Assembly: GCA_016179105.1 (NCBI GenBank)
Contig: JACOSB010000114.1
Location: 1-64,000 of the forward strand
Direction: 5' to 3'
DNA length: 64,000 bases
DNA from: Candidatus Acetothermia bacterium
GTDB taxonomy: Bacteria > Bipolaricaulota > Bipolaricaulia > RBG-16-55-9 > DRXL01
In this document: piece after piece, positions 25,193 through 33,926 of the stretch
Numbering within the stretch: position 1 is the first letter of the stretch
How the letters are laid out: the number at the start of each line of letters is the position of its first letter
Notes under the pieces: generated by a model
Database searches by the model: none
What the model was told of the DNA's origin: nothing
Seen by the model: only the letters and a program-made list of their open reading frames with translations
Position numbers and translations under genes: made by a program

Positions 25193-25213
25193 ACAGATCA
25201 GTAATTTCTCCTC

Positions 25214-25474
25214 TCATTGCTCACGAAGCACGAACCCATAGCGCAAGCTCGAAGGAGTCGCATCGTGCTCAGGAAGCATGGACGAACGCTTGTTTGTCAG
25301 GATTATTTTCGGCGATGATGCACTAGAAAAAATTGCGAAAGGGTTGGTTACAATGGGCATTGAAAACACAGGTTTATCAAAACTTACCGGCACTATTATG
25401 CTACTTGCTGCTCCGCTCGCAGAAAGACTGACGATGATCAACAACCCTATCGTTTGCATGAATTTGACACGCAT
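25214..25474 (-). CDS. Small secreted protein, 86 residues
   Basis: Starts at ATG 25474 behind a very good SD (AAGGAGGG, 4-base spacing). Signal-like N-terminus (residues 1-23, FMQTIGLLIIVSLSASGAAS) followed by a short Pro/Ser/Ile-rich mature part ending RYGFVLREQ. No Cys and no family recognised. Sits between the beta-helix protease and the CHRD-containing binding protein on the same strand, with about 20 bases on each side, so it belongs to that transcription unit. The strong SD and consistent spacing argue that it is translated. Confidence 0.55.
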   Translation of the reverse strand: MRVKFMQTIGLLIIVSLSASGAASSIIVPVSFDKPVFSMPIVTNPFAIFSSASSPKIILTNKRSSMLPEHDATPSSLRYGFVLREQ

Positions 25475-25494
25475 TTGGCCCTCCTTGCAGTTGG

Positions 25495-28400
25495 TTACTT
25501 ACATTTCCCTTGAAGGTTAGGAGACACTCCTGTTTTTAGATCGGCGCCGTTGTTGCTAAGAGTATTGCCTTCGCACTTTAACACCTCCGAAAAATCGTCG
25601 GCATAGATACCGTAACCTTGGTTGCCTGTGATCGTATTATTTGTAATGGCTTCCGCTATCCCTCCTCTAGATGTAGTTGTTACTCCCTTATAGAGATAAA
25701 TCCCGTGCTGGCCGTTCTCACGAATGGTATTATTGTCTACGGCCTTTACTTTTGAGTCATCGCGAATGATCAACCCGTGTTGACCGTTTTTCTCCAATGT
25801 ATTGCCTTTGATGGTTCCAACTAAAAGGGTTCGGAAGATCGTAATGCCCGCACGAGGATTTTGGGAAGCGGTATTTCCTTCCAGATCCACTGCCGAATCA
25901 TTCGAGACCTCAATTCCAGTTCCCGGAGGTGGATCTGCCTTTGTTCTAAGCACCTCATTCCCTTTGAGAATTGCGCTTGATTTCTCGTGAATATCTATCC
26001 CAACGATACGGTTGTCCCATATAGTGTTCTTTTCGACCTTCAGAACTTTAGAACCAAAAGCAATAATCCCTGTACCTTCATTCTCAAGAATTCTATTCTT
26101 CTCTAGGGTAATGTCATTGGAATCTTCAACGGAGATGCCACGCCCTTCTTTCCCTTGAGCCCGGGTGTTTTGAATGGTGTTACTCGATATCAACAGCTCG
26201 GACGATTTAAGCACAAAAATTCCTTCAAAGGCGTTCGAGTTAACGGTGTTGTCCTTGATTTGTGAAGCTCTAGTGTTAAAGATCAGAAGCCCGTCTTCCG
26301 CGTTCTCTGCAATAGTGTTGCTCTGGATGATATTTCCGTCTCCCGCGCGTTCGATGTCGATGCCACGCCCGAACGCACCCGCTTTGTCTGTACTCGTTTT
26401 TTGAATCTGATTGCCCTGAATTGTGGCTCGTGCTTCATTCATAACCAGTATCCCCGACAATGAATTTTCGGAGATGAGATTGTTGACGACAATCGCGTCA
26501 GCTTGCTGCTGAACGCGAATGCCGTCGCTGCCGTTCTTAAGGATCTGGTTTCTCTCGCTCGCTTTATCCCCTCCGATCTGGGCTGCCGCGTTCGTGACTA
26601 TAAGTCCGACTCCCGCATTTCCCTCCACCCGGCCACCGATGATCGTCGCCGCTGCTTTACCCCTGGGACCGTCTTCAATGTCAATAGCGTGCCCGAAATC
26701 GCCACTGGGATCGAGTTTAGTCCCTGTGACCGTCAATCCGTTTTCGAGTGTTCTCAGCTCCGAGCCTCCTACAACTAGAATCCCGATTCCGCTGTTATCC
26801 CTAAGAATTTCACCCGATAGAGTTGCCTTGGATTGCTTCTCGATTATCAAGCCTTTATCTCCGTTACCGCTGACCGTGTTTCCCAAGAGCTCCACCGCCT
26901 CCGTGCCTACCAACGAGATTCCTTCTCTCCCATTGTTAGATATCTGATTATCGACGAGCTTGGCCGTGGATTGTGTGCTGATCTCGACTCCCTGCTGGAG
27001 ATTACCCTGAATCTTATTGCTATTGAGGTTCACCCCCGTGCTCTTGAAAATACGAATGCCCTGGGCGCCGTTTTTCACCGTGACTCCTGTAATCGTCACA
27101 TTCTTTGTATCGTGCACATAGATCGCTGGGTCTTCGCCGTTGCCCACCAGAATCGTTTGATCAGCTCCAACCCCACCAACCCCTTTGAGCGTGAGACTCT
27201 TCTTGATATCAAGACTTTCTTGTTCCTGACAAGTGCCGGCTGATACATTGACAGTAGTTCCGGCAAGAGCGTCCCGGATAGCTTGTTGAATTGAACCGTC
27301 GATTGTAGCTGTGCTGCCGTCTGATTTCGTGTATTTGACCTTCACCTGACATTCTCGCTTCATAACTATTTTTTGGCTAATGGAATTCGATAGCTCGTCA
27401 TCTTTTTTGACCGTTAGCGTTACCAAGGGATCAAACGACGAGGCAGGGAATGTGAACGTAACCTGCTTCAAGTTTGAACCTGATCGCTCTTCTTGCACAG
27501 GTTCATCCGGGTCTATCTGGTTGTTGCCGTTTTTATCGAACCTCCACTGCCAGCGGTACTCCTTGATCGGCTGCCCATCGGGATCCACCGAGGCTGTGCC
27601 ATTAAAGGATACTGCTTGCCCAAAACCGGGATTCGGATTCTTTGGGAACTCAAAGGTCGCTACGGGGGCACGATTAATCCCCTGGAGCAAGCCGACTGCG
27701 GCGGCCACGTTGATGGTCCGAGCTACCGTCTGGTTTCCTTGGATCGCACAAAGAATACCTACCACGAGGCCGTTGTCACGATCGATCACTGGCCCCCCAC
27801 TCATGCCCGGTGCAGAATCCAAGGTCGCATAGATAAGCCCTGTCGTCTCATTGATCGTTGTTACCTGGGCGTGTCTGCTATCGAGCAGGACGGAGTCGTC
27901 GAGTCTTGAAGGAAACCCTCGCAGGTTTAGCCATTGGTCACTGTGTAACACCCCTGCATCCCAAGGCACCAGCTGCTCTTCCTTGGAGAGTTTTTGACTC
28001 AGTTCTGCGGCGACTTGTGCAGGTGATCGTGCTACCCTCGTCAGCTCGCCAATCTTATTCTTCAAATCTGTAAGATCCTGGAGAGTGTTCTCAATACGTT
28101 CACTGATCTGCAGGAGCGCTAGATCCACGTCATTCCTATCGCTCACGACGGTAGCCACATAGCGCGGCACCGCGACGTTTTTTATGCCCTTCTCCGTCAC
28201 CAAGATAAATATGCGATCCGCTGTGTTGTCTTTAGAAATGTCCTTACAGGTGCCCCCAGCAGCAGAAACACGATGGAGTATGTGAGAGTTGGTCAGAATT
28301 AAGCCGTGCAGGTCCAAGATAAAGCCCGAACCCGCTTGCAAAAATTGGTTTCCTTGAAAGGCCGCGATCTGCACGACGGGAGAGATTTGTTGCGTCTGTT

Positions 28401-28614
28401 GGGCTTGTGCCAATGATTTGACCAATCTTTCTGAACCACGCGTGCGTGAAAATCCAAATGAACTCAAATCACTACCCAGCGGCAGCGAGCCCCCGCTCGT
28501 TCCCAATTCTTCTCCTGCAGCAAAATTATGTTCTGGCGTGCTACCCAGCGATGGCAGCGCGACCAATAGCAAAACTGAAAACAGAAACGTACTTTTGAAC
28601 CTTTTCACAAGCAT
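25495..28614 (-). CDS. Secreted trypsin-like protease with PKD-type and long right-handed beta-helix
   Basis: 1039 residues, SD AAAGGGAGG before ATG. Signal peptide 1-25. Protease domain about 75-290 with triad His111 (LTNSHILHRV), Asp164 (DVDLALLQI) and Ser272 (APGMSGGPVIDRDNG). PKD-like domain about 315-410 (SFNGTASVDPDGQPIKEYRW). Long beta-helix about 430-1030 with many N.I..N...GI turns (LISNNGREGISLVG-type), ending in a Cys-containing cap. Closely parallels the 877-residue protein at 20151-22784, domain by domain, but with a longer helix. First gene of a minus-strand unit with the small secreted protein and the CHRD-containing binding protein. Confidence 0.82.
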   Translation of the reverse strand: MLVKRFKSTFLFSVLLLVALPSLGSTPEHNFAAGEELGTSGGSLPLGSDLSSFGFSRTRGSERLVKSLAQAQQTQQISPVVQIAAFQGNQFLQAGSGFILDLHGLILTNSHILHRVSAAGGTCKDISKDNTADRIFILVTEKGIKNVAVPRYVATVVSDRNDVDLALLQISERIENTLQDLTDLKNKIGELTRVARSPAQVAAELSQKLSKEEQLVPWDAGVLHSDQWLNLRGFPSRLDDSVLLDSRHAQVTTINETTGLIYATLDSAPGMSGGPVIDRDNGLVVGILCAIQGNQTVARTINVAAAVGLLQGINRAPVATFEFPKNPNPGFGQAVSFNGTASVDPDGQPIKEYRWQWRFDKNGNNQIDPDEPVQEERSGSNLKQVTFTFPASSFDPLVTLTVKKDDELSNSISQKIVMKRECQVKVKYTKSDGSTATIDGSIQQAIRDALAGTTVNVSAGTCQEQESLDIKKSLTLKGVGGVGADQTILVGNGEDPAIYVHDTKNVTITGVTVKNGAQGIRIFKSTGVNLNSNKIQGNLQQGVEISTQSTAKLVDNQISNNGREGISLVGTEAVELLGNTVSGNGDKGLIIEKQSKATLSGEILRDNSGIGILVVGGSELRTLENGLTVTGTKLDPSGDFGHAIDIEDGPRGKAAATIIGGRVEGNAGVGLIVTNAAAQIGGDKASERNQILKNGSDGIRVQQQADAIVVNNLISENSLSGILVMNEARATIQGNQIQKTSTDKAGAFGRGIDIERAGDGNIIQSNTIAENAEDGLLIFNTRASQIKDNTVNSNAFEGIFVLKSSELLISSNTIQNTRAQGKEGRGISVEDSNDITLEKNRILENEGTGIIAFGSKVLKVEKNTIWDNRIVGIDIHEKSSAILKGNEVLRTKADPPPGTGIEVSNDSAVDLEGNTASQNPRAGITIFRTLLVGTIKGNTLEKNGQHGLIIRDDSKVKAVDNNTIRENGQHGIYLYKGVTTTSRGGIAEAITNNTITGNQGYGIYADDFSEVLKCEGNTLSNNGADLKTGVSPNLQGKCK

Positions 28615-28720
28615 GATGACCTCCCTTTCAGGACAGTATGTTTAGAGGCACATTTCCTGAAAAACTCGCTCTCATCTCTTAGCTCCTGCGGTATCTAAAT
28701 TTAGAACCTCCCCGTTTGGG

Positions 28721-28751
28721 ATTATATACGATTCCCCTTAGTATCTGACAA
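28721..28751 (-). promoter_or_regulatory. Promoter candidate for the 1039-residue protease operon
   Basis: Minus strand: TTGTCA (28746-28751), 19-base spacer, TATAAT (28721-28726). The -10 is perfect but the spacer is long. About 100 bases before ATG 28614. Confidence 0.42.
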
Positions 28752-28951
28752 ATCGACGCCATAGAACTAGCGTAGGCTACTCACCCACTAGGATCACCTC
28801 CTTCAGTCTGGTGGATCCATGCATTGCAATTCTAACTTCTCGACATACTCTGGAGATTTTTGCCTGAAAATGATCACGGGGTGATGAATTATCCCCCATT
28901 GACTCCCTTACGAGTCTTTTTGATCGCGCTCCGCCAGGAGGCTCGTGAAGA

Positions 28952-28984
28952 ATGCTGTGGTGGGTTTCTTCAAAACCACAGCAT
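28952..28984. repeat. Perfect 10-bp inverted repeat
   Basis: ATGCTGTGGT (28952-28961) and ACCACAGCAT (28975-28984) with a 13-base loop. It stands alone in the intergenic region, with no clean U-run, so terminator function is uncertain. Confidence 0.45.
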
Positions 28985-29258
28985 CCGTCATTTTCTTCTC
29001 AAGCTGAAGCTTTCAGTGATAGTAGATTAAGCAAGTGCCCGTAACAAATCCTGTGGCATGGCAAATTCCGGTACACTCTCAGGGATCGAGAGAGTATATC
29101 AATTAATCAAGCATCCAGAAGGAGAGAGCCGTGCACAGACCGATTCGTACCATCAAAATACTCGGTTAACGGGGCTCTGGGCTACCCCTATCTCAGGCTC
29201 ATCTGCATAAGAAACAAGGGTGGGTTCATGCTCATCTTGCATGAGACAAGACTGGTAC

Positions 29259-29288
29259 TTGACTTCCCAACTGTTAAGATGCTATAGT
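29259..29288 (+). promoter_or_regulatory. Promoter of the CARDB-type secreted protein operon
   Basis: TTGACT (29259-29264), 18-base spacer, TATAGT (29283-29288), each five of six to consensus. Predicted start about 22 bases before the ATG at 29318. Confidence 0.6.
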
Positions 29289-29317
29289 AGAAGCAAAACA
29301 GGCCTGGATGGTGACTC

Positions 29318-31870
29318 GTGATGATGCAAAAAAGTCGCTGGGTACGTTGGGCCTTAGTGGGTCTTGGCCTACTGGGTGCGCTCACGGTCATCAACAGCGA
29401 CTTGCTGTGGGTTTTTGCCCAAACTGCGGGCAAATTTCAGTTGCTGCCGATGCAGGTGATCGGTCCGAGCAACCTTAATAACCTCGTTCTCAATCTTACC
29501 GTGCGCTATACATACACGCCCGGACCCGCGAATGCCGTGGCCACCGAAGTCCCTTTTCAGCTGGGATTCAGCCTGATGAAAATCGGACAACTGAGCGAAC
29601 GACGCGACGGTGTCGAAGTCGGAGAGTGCTTCATCGCCGCGTGCCCCATCAAAGTCCCGGCCTCCGACAATCCCACGACCCCGGCCGCGGAAAAGTCGGT
29701 GGACAAGGTCGTCCAGTTAATACTGAAAATTAATCAGAATGAGGTCTTAGAACCCAATGCAACATATCAGTTGAGTGTCTTCAAACAGCCCTACAATATC
29801 GCCAGCGACGGATGCGCGAATCTCCTGTGTGTGAGCCAAAATTTTTACAAATACGATGTGCCAGAGCTTCATCCCATCTTGTTGAACACCACCCCACCCT
29901 CACCCGCGCAAGAAGGGGCGAAGATCTTTGTCCAGACGATAATCGAAAACACCGGAGCGGGTCTGCTTATGCCCATGCCCAATGTTTCTACTGGTACTAA
30001 ATTAGAAGTCAGCTTTAAGTACTGTCGCCAATTAGGCGCTCTCCCCTGCGACCCGGATATCGAATTCAAGAAGGTGACGCTCGACTCCACCAAGCCTGAA
30101 GATAAACGAGTACTGGACGCGCTGACACCCAAGTTCCTGGGGGCTGCGTCAACCGTGACTATCCCCAACCCAGCCCTCCCCCTCGATGACAAGAATGAGA
30201 GCCAAGTTGTGCTCGATGCAGATCAGCTCAAACTCACCGGTCAGATACGCCTCAAAGTTTCGCTGAAGCTGACCCTGCCGCCCAACGCACAAGGCCTCCC
30301 CATACGAGAGGCCGATGACAGCAATAATGAGCTCATAACTCCTTATCGCATTCTCGCCCGTACGGCCATCACGCAGTTCGCCCTAACGGCCAATGGTCAC
30401 CTGGGTAACGCTATTGGCGCGATCATCTTCTTTGATAGAAACACCCGACAGCTCTGTACATATCCCAGGGCGTTATTCCAGCTTACTGATCCGCGTCGTC
30501 CGCAGGAAGTCGCCGCGCTTCTGAATTGCTTCAGCTACGACCTCGATGAAGTCACGGACCTCATCGTCAGGAGCTCGGGCAGCGATCCCAAACTATGTGA
30601 CGTCTTGATCGCGCGCCCCGATGGAAGACTCTTAAGAGCTCGTTGTGCCTTGAACAAGAATGAAGATTTGGTTTACTTAATCAACCCGAAAGCCAAGGAG
30701 AACCTCCAAGCCGTTCAGCTCGGCACTGAGCCGTTCGACTTCACGAAAGACAAGTTTGATCCCAGCCGTGATCGCATCGTGGTCGATGAGGGAAAACGAA
30801 TAAATCAACTACTGTTGATAGATCAATTGAATAAATTGCTGATTGCGACCGCGAGAGGCAAGGTTTACATCTCCGATGTGGTCAAGTCGGAAAATTTCGA
30901 TCGTGATGCGCGACCTGATCTGCTCATCGACGCGGGGTCTGATACAAACTTTGATAAATTTCTTTTCGTGGGAGCCAATGTGGTCGCGGTCGGCAACTCC
31001 AGAAGTGCTGATAAAGGGCAACTCTACTTGTTGAGAGCCGACGCCAACGGCAAGTTCACGGCTCAGCAATTCAAGGTTGGAAACCTAGCCGGACCTAACT
31101 TTGAAACGACTGGTCGTATCGTGGCCATCGACTATGATAGCGAGTTTCGGAGACTCATTGTGGCGACGAGCCAAGCTGTTATTTTCTACACGCTGGCCGA
31201 TTCGAATATCCCCGTCATTCCCGCGGGAACTCCGATCGCGAATTGCCAAGTTTCGACGAATGCTGACATTCGTGATATTCTTTTCTTCAAGCGTTTTATC
31301 AACCGGGCGTCCGGGTCCTCGCTCGTTATGGCAGTCATGATTGGACTCGCCAGTAAAGCGCGGTCCGAGGGGGAAGTGCAGTTTCTGAACGCGCTACCCT
31401 CTAAAGTCTCGCAGTGCACAAAAGCCGATACGCCCAACGGTGCGGCTCTACTGACAGCAGGGGCCGTCACAAAACTAGCTAAAATTGTCGACATTCCCTC
31501 CACGTTGGCGTTTCGCAGCGTCGCTCCCGATCAACCGACCTATTTGATCGCCACGGCACTCGATGGTCGTGTTTACCCCTTCCGGCTCGGTGCACGCGAT
31601 TCGGACCCAGAAAAATTACTGGCCCAACCGGGCCCGAACGATGAGGGTCTTCTGACACCTTTCTTCCCGGTCCAACCGCTTCAGGAAAGCCCGTTCATCG
31701 AATTAACGCCTTCCACAGATAAGTCTCCCGCAGTACTGATTTTCTACGTCTCGGACGCGGTCTACTGCCGGCGTTATGCGCCGCTGGAAGACTCGATACA
31801 AAGGCAGCTAACTCTCTGCAGCGAATCAGCATCGCAGAACACCTTCCTCGATGCACGCTCTCCACGGTGA
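29318..31870 (+). CDS. Large secreted protein with CARDB-like N-terminal region
   Basis: 850 residues. Signal sequence about 1-35 (VRWALVGLGLLGALTVINSD). Residues about 180-350 form a CARDB-like adhesion module, with the sequence PELHPILLNTTPPSPAQEG and the closing pattern EADDSNNELITPYRI. This opening and the D..NN.L close recur in the next two genes. Residues about 360-830 are beta-rich with propeller-like spacing (GHLGNAIGAIIFFDR, KVYISDVV, GRVYPFRLGA), probably a ligand- or carbohydrate-contact domain. Five to six Cys pairs suggest disulfides. Likely extracellular or surface-attached; function unknown. First of three similar genes on this strand. Confidence 0.68.
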   Translation: MMMQKSRWVRWALVGLGLLGALTVINSDLLWVFAQTAGKFQLLPMQVIGPSNLNNLVLNLTVRYTYTPGPANAVATEVPFQLGFSLMKIGQLSERRDGVEVGECFIAACPIKVPASDNPTTPAAEKSVDKVVQLILKINQNEVLEPNATYQLSVFKQPYNIASDGCANLLCVSQNFYKYDVPELHPILLNTTPPSPAQEGAKIFVQTIIENTGAGLLMPMPNVSTGTKLEVSFKYCRQLGALPCDPDIEFKKVTLDSTKPEDKRVLDALTPKFLGAASTVTIPNPALPLDDKNESQVVLDADQLKLTGQIRLKVSLKLTLPPNAQGLPIREADDSNNELITPYRILARTAITQFALTANGHLGNAIGAIIFFDRNTRQLCTYPRALFQLTDPRRPQEVAALLNCFSYDLDEVTDLIVRSSGSDPKLCDVLIARPDGRLLRARCALNKNEDLVYLINPKAKENLQAVQLGTEPFDFTKDKFDPSRDRIVVDEGKRINQLLLIDQLNKLLIATARGKVYISDVVKSENFDRDARPDLLIDAGSDTNFDKFLFVGANVVAVGNSRSADKGQLYLLRADANGKFTAQQFKVGNLAGPNFETTGRIVAIDYDSEFRRLIVATSQAVIFYTLADSNIPVIPAGTPIANCQVSTNADIRDILFFKRFINRASGSSLVMAVMIGLASKARSEGEVQFLNALPSKVSQCTKADTPNGAALLTAGAVTKLAKIVDIPSTLAFRSVAPDQPTYLIATALDGRVYPFRLGARDSDPEKLLAQPGPNDEGLLTPFFPVQPLQESPFIELTPSTDKSPAVLIFYVSDAVYCRRYAPLEDSIQRQLTLCSESASQNTFLDARSPR

Positions 31871-31877
31871 TTTGATC

Positions 31878-33842
31878 ATGAAACGACCCACCTCACGGCT
31901 GATTGTCGGACTGGTCATTGCATTGGGGCTGCTTGCTCTATCGATTATGGGTGGCTCGCAATCGATGAACGCCCAGGAGAAAATATTTACGTTAAGTATG
32001 ATCGTGCGAGGCACGGATGTAAAACGTGAGGGGGCCATTAACACCATACAACTGGCACAAGGTGGTGTCCTCACGATGATCCTGACCATCCAGAATATAA
32101 CTAGCGATAAATCAAATTTTGCAGTATTTTTACAGATCGCTAAGGGTGTACCCACGACAGCAACGAGTTTTGATGACCTCTTAGCTCCTGATATTGATTT
32201 AGCTCCTGGAGTCCAGCGTGACGTGACTTGTGCTTTCGGAGACACGGCTTCCGGCACGCAATCACCTCAGGAACCCAAAGCCACGGACGACTGCAGCAAG
32301 AGTAAGAATCTGCTCTTGGGGGGTAAACAAAGCCAGATTGTCATCGTCCAGCTCGACACGAGTACGCGAACAGCGATCAAACGCGGTGCTGACGATAACG
32401 ATTCAACATTTACTGTACGTGCCGACATCGTAGACCCGGGTAATAGGAATAACTCATTGACTGCTAACGGCTCCCAGAAGCAGGCTATAATAGTGACTCC
32501 GAGTGCTGCCAAATTGAAACTCCAGGGACCGATCGAGCTTTCTCCACCCGCACCCTCACAAGGTTCTTCGTTGCCAACACTCTCTGTCTTACTGGCTAAT
32601 ACCGGGAAGGGTGCCTTTCTCGATAAAACAGCGGTATTCTTCAGTCTCTTTCAGACGGCAAAGCCGACCCAGCCAGCCGCCGATTTTACTTTATTGATCG
32701 TTGAAGCCAAAGCCTGCGAAGTTGACCTGAACGGCCTCCAGAGCCAGAAAACGCAAACCACGTGCCAAAACTTCCCCGATAGACAAGTCGTCTTTGGTTC
32801 TATACGTGAAGGGTTGATCCAGCAATTGAGCATTACTTTCTCTACCGAGATCCTGGAACCCGGCAGTTACAAGATTTTTGGATGTCTCAAAAAATTTGAA
32901 ACAGCCAAGAGATTTTGTGATCCTACGGACATCGACAACAAAGAAGATAAAGACAAGCGCGACTCCACTCAACTCGATGATTTTACTCTCAACTTTCAAA
33001 TCAGCCCACCCGATGGCATCATTTTGCTCTCAATCGCCCCAGAATCCGAGAGGCAAATCGAGCAGGGCAAGAATTTCAAGCTCACCCTGACCGTCACGAA
33101 TCTGACGGGCGTCTTTCTGAGGAGCGTAGGCTTCTCCTTCGCGCTGACACCGCCCGCGAACAGCAATGAGATCCAGTGCGATGAGTTATCTTCCAACAGC
33201 TCCCCCAAGAAAGGCACTCAATGCGTGCTACAGAACCTCGGGACGACGAATATTCGTAAATTCCGGGTCGAGCTGCCCACAAGTCAATATAAGGTGGGGC
33301 AGAGCGTGAGTATCAACATTACGGGCAGTCTCTTGGGAGCGACGGTCGTCCCCTTGAATGTCTTGGTCTCACCGGATGGCTTCCCTCGATTCTTCCCAGT
33401 AATCGCGCCCGTCGAACAAAAACCGGGAACCCCGCCAAGCCCGAGCCCGGAGCTGCACCCGCTGAGTCTCGAGTTCACCCCTACGTCTCCCGTGACTCAA
33501 GGCCAAACGGTGCTGATTCGCTCACGCATCGAGAACTCCGGCTCACAATTCACCGGGTCCTTCACCGTCGATTTCCAGATCTTCAAGGTGGATAGCACGA
33601 GCGGCACGATAAAGTTCGTCGCAGCGCTGGGCGAGACACGCCACTTCCCCGGCATTGATCCGTCAGTCACCATCGAAGCGAGCACGCTGCTCGACACTTG
33701 CGCCCGTGACGCGAGCGGCAAGTGCACGCTCGAGTTAGGTACCTATATCGTCAAAGTGGTGGTCAGCACCGTGCCCAACGAACTCGACAGGACGAACAAC
33801 GAACTCTCGACCCTGCTCACCATCCAAGCACCCAAGAAATGA
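31878..33842 (+). CDS. Secreted CARDB-domain protein
   Basis: 654 residues from ATG 31878; a reading from 31851 overlaps the previous gene and lacks a sensible signal peptide start. Signal sequence about 1-33 (LIVGLVIALGLLALSIMGGS). Several immunoglobulin-like modules follow. The last, about residues 530-654, is a clear CARDB repeat: PELHPLSLEFTPTSPVTQGQ, SRIENSGSQFTG, GTYIVKVVVS, NELDRTNNELSTLLTI. Others begin PIELSPPAPSQGSSLPTLSV and GIILLSIAPESERQIEQGKN. CARDB modules act as adhesion or spacer domains on bacterial surfaces. It starts 7 bases after the previous gene and is co-transcribed. Confidence 0.75.
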   Translation: MKRPTSRLIVGLVIALGLLALSIMGGSQSMNAQEKIFTLSMIVRGTDVKREGAINTIQLAQGGVLTMILTIQNITSDKSNFAVFLQIAKGVPTTATSFDDLLAPDIDLAPGVQRDVTCAFGDTASGTQSPQEPKATDDCSKSKNLLLGGKQSQIVIVQLDTSTRTAIKRGADDNDSTFTVRADIVDPGNRNNSLTANGSQKQAIIVTPSAAKLKLQGPIELSPPAPSQGSSLPTLSVLLANTGKGAFLDKTAVFFSLFQTAKPTQPAADFTLLIVEAKACEVDLNGLQSQKTQTTCQNFPDRQVVFGSIREGLIQQLSITFSTEILEPGSYKIFGCLKKFETAKRFCDPTDIDNKEDKDKRDSTQLDDFTLNFQISPPDGIILLSIAPESERQIEQGKNFKLTLTVTNLTGVFLRSVGFSFALTPPANSNEIQCDELSSNSSPKKGTQCVLQNLGTTNIRKFRVELPTSQYKVGQSVSINITGSLLGATVVPLNVLVSPDGFPRFFPVIAPVEQKPGTPPSPSPELHPLSLEFTPTSPVTQGQTVLIRSRIENSGSQFTGSFTVDFQIFKVDSTSGTIKFVAALGETRHFPGIDPSVTIEASTLLDTCARDASGKCTLELGTYIVKVVVSTVPNELDRTNNELSTLLTIQAPKK

Positions 33843-33926
33843 GTGCCTACTCAAGCCATGGGCGAAGAGCTTTTGTGACAACCTTTATGTACAATGACCG
33901 ACGTTTCCAAAAATGAAGGAGGGGCC

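Larger units (their letters stand above)
28615..29317. other. Intergenic region between divergent secreted-protein operons
   Basis: About 700 bases without a convincing gene. It holds a minus-strand promoter candidate (28721-28751), a plus-strand promoter (29259-29288), a 10-bp perfect hairpin (28952-28984), and a 12-codon reading at 29131-29169 with a good SD but no recognisable content. Nothing else was seen. Confidence 0.6.

Noticed and set aside
29131-29169. 12-codon reading with a good SD (AGAAGGAGAG) before a GTG
   Set aside because: Too short and without recognisable content; may be chance or remnant. Noted within the intergenic entry only.
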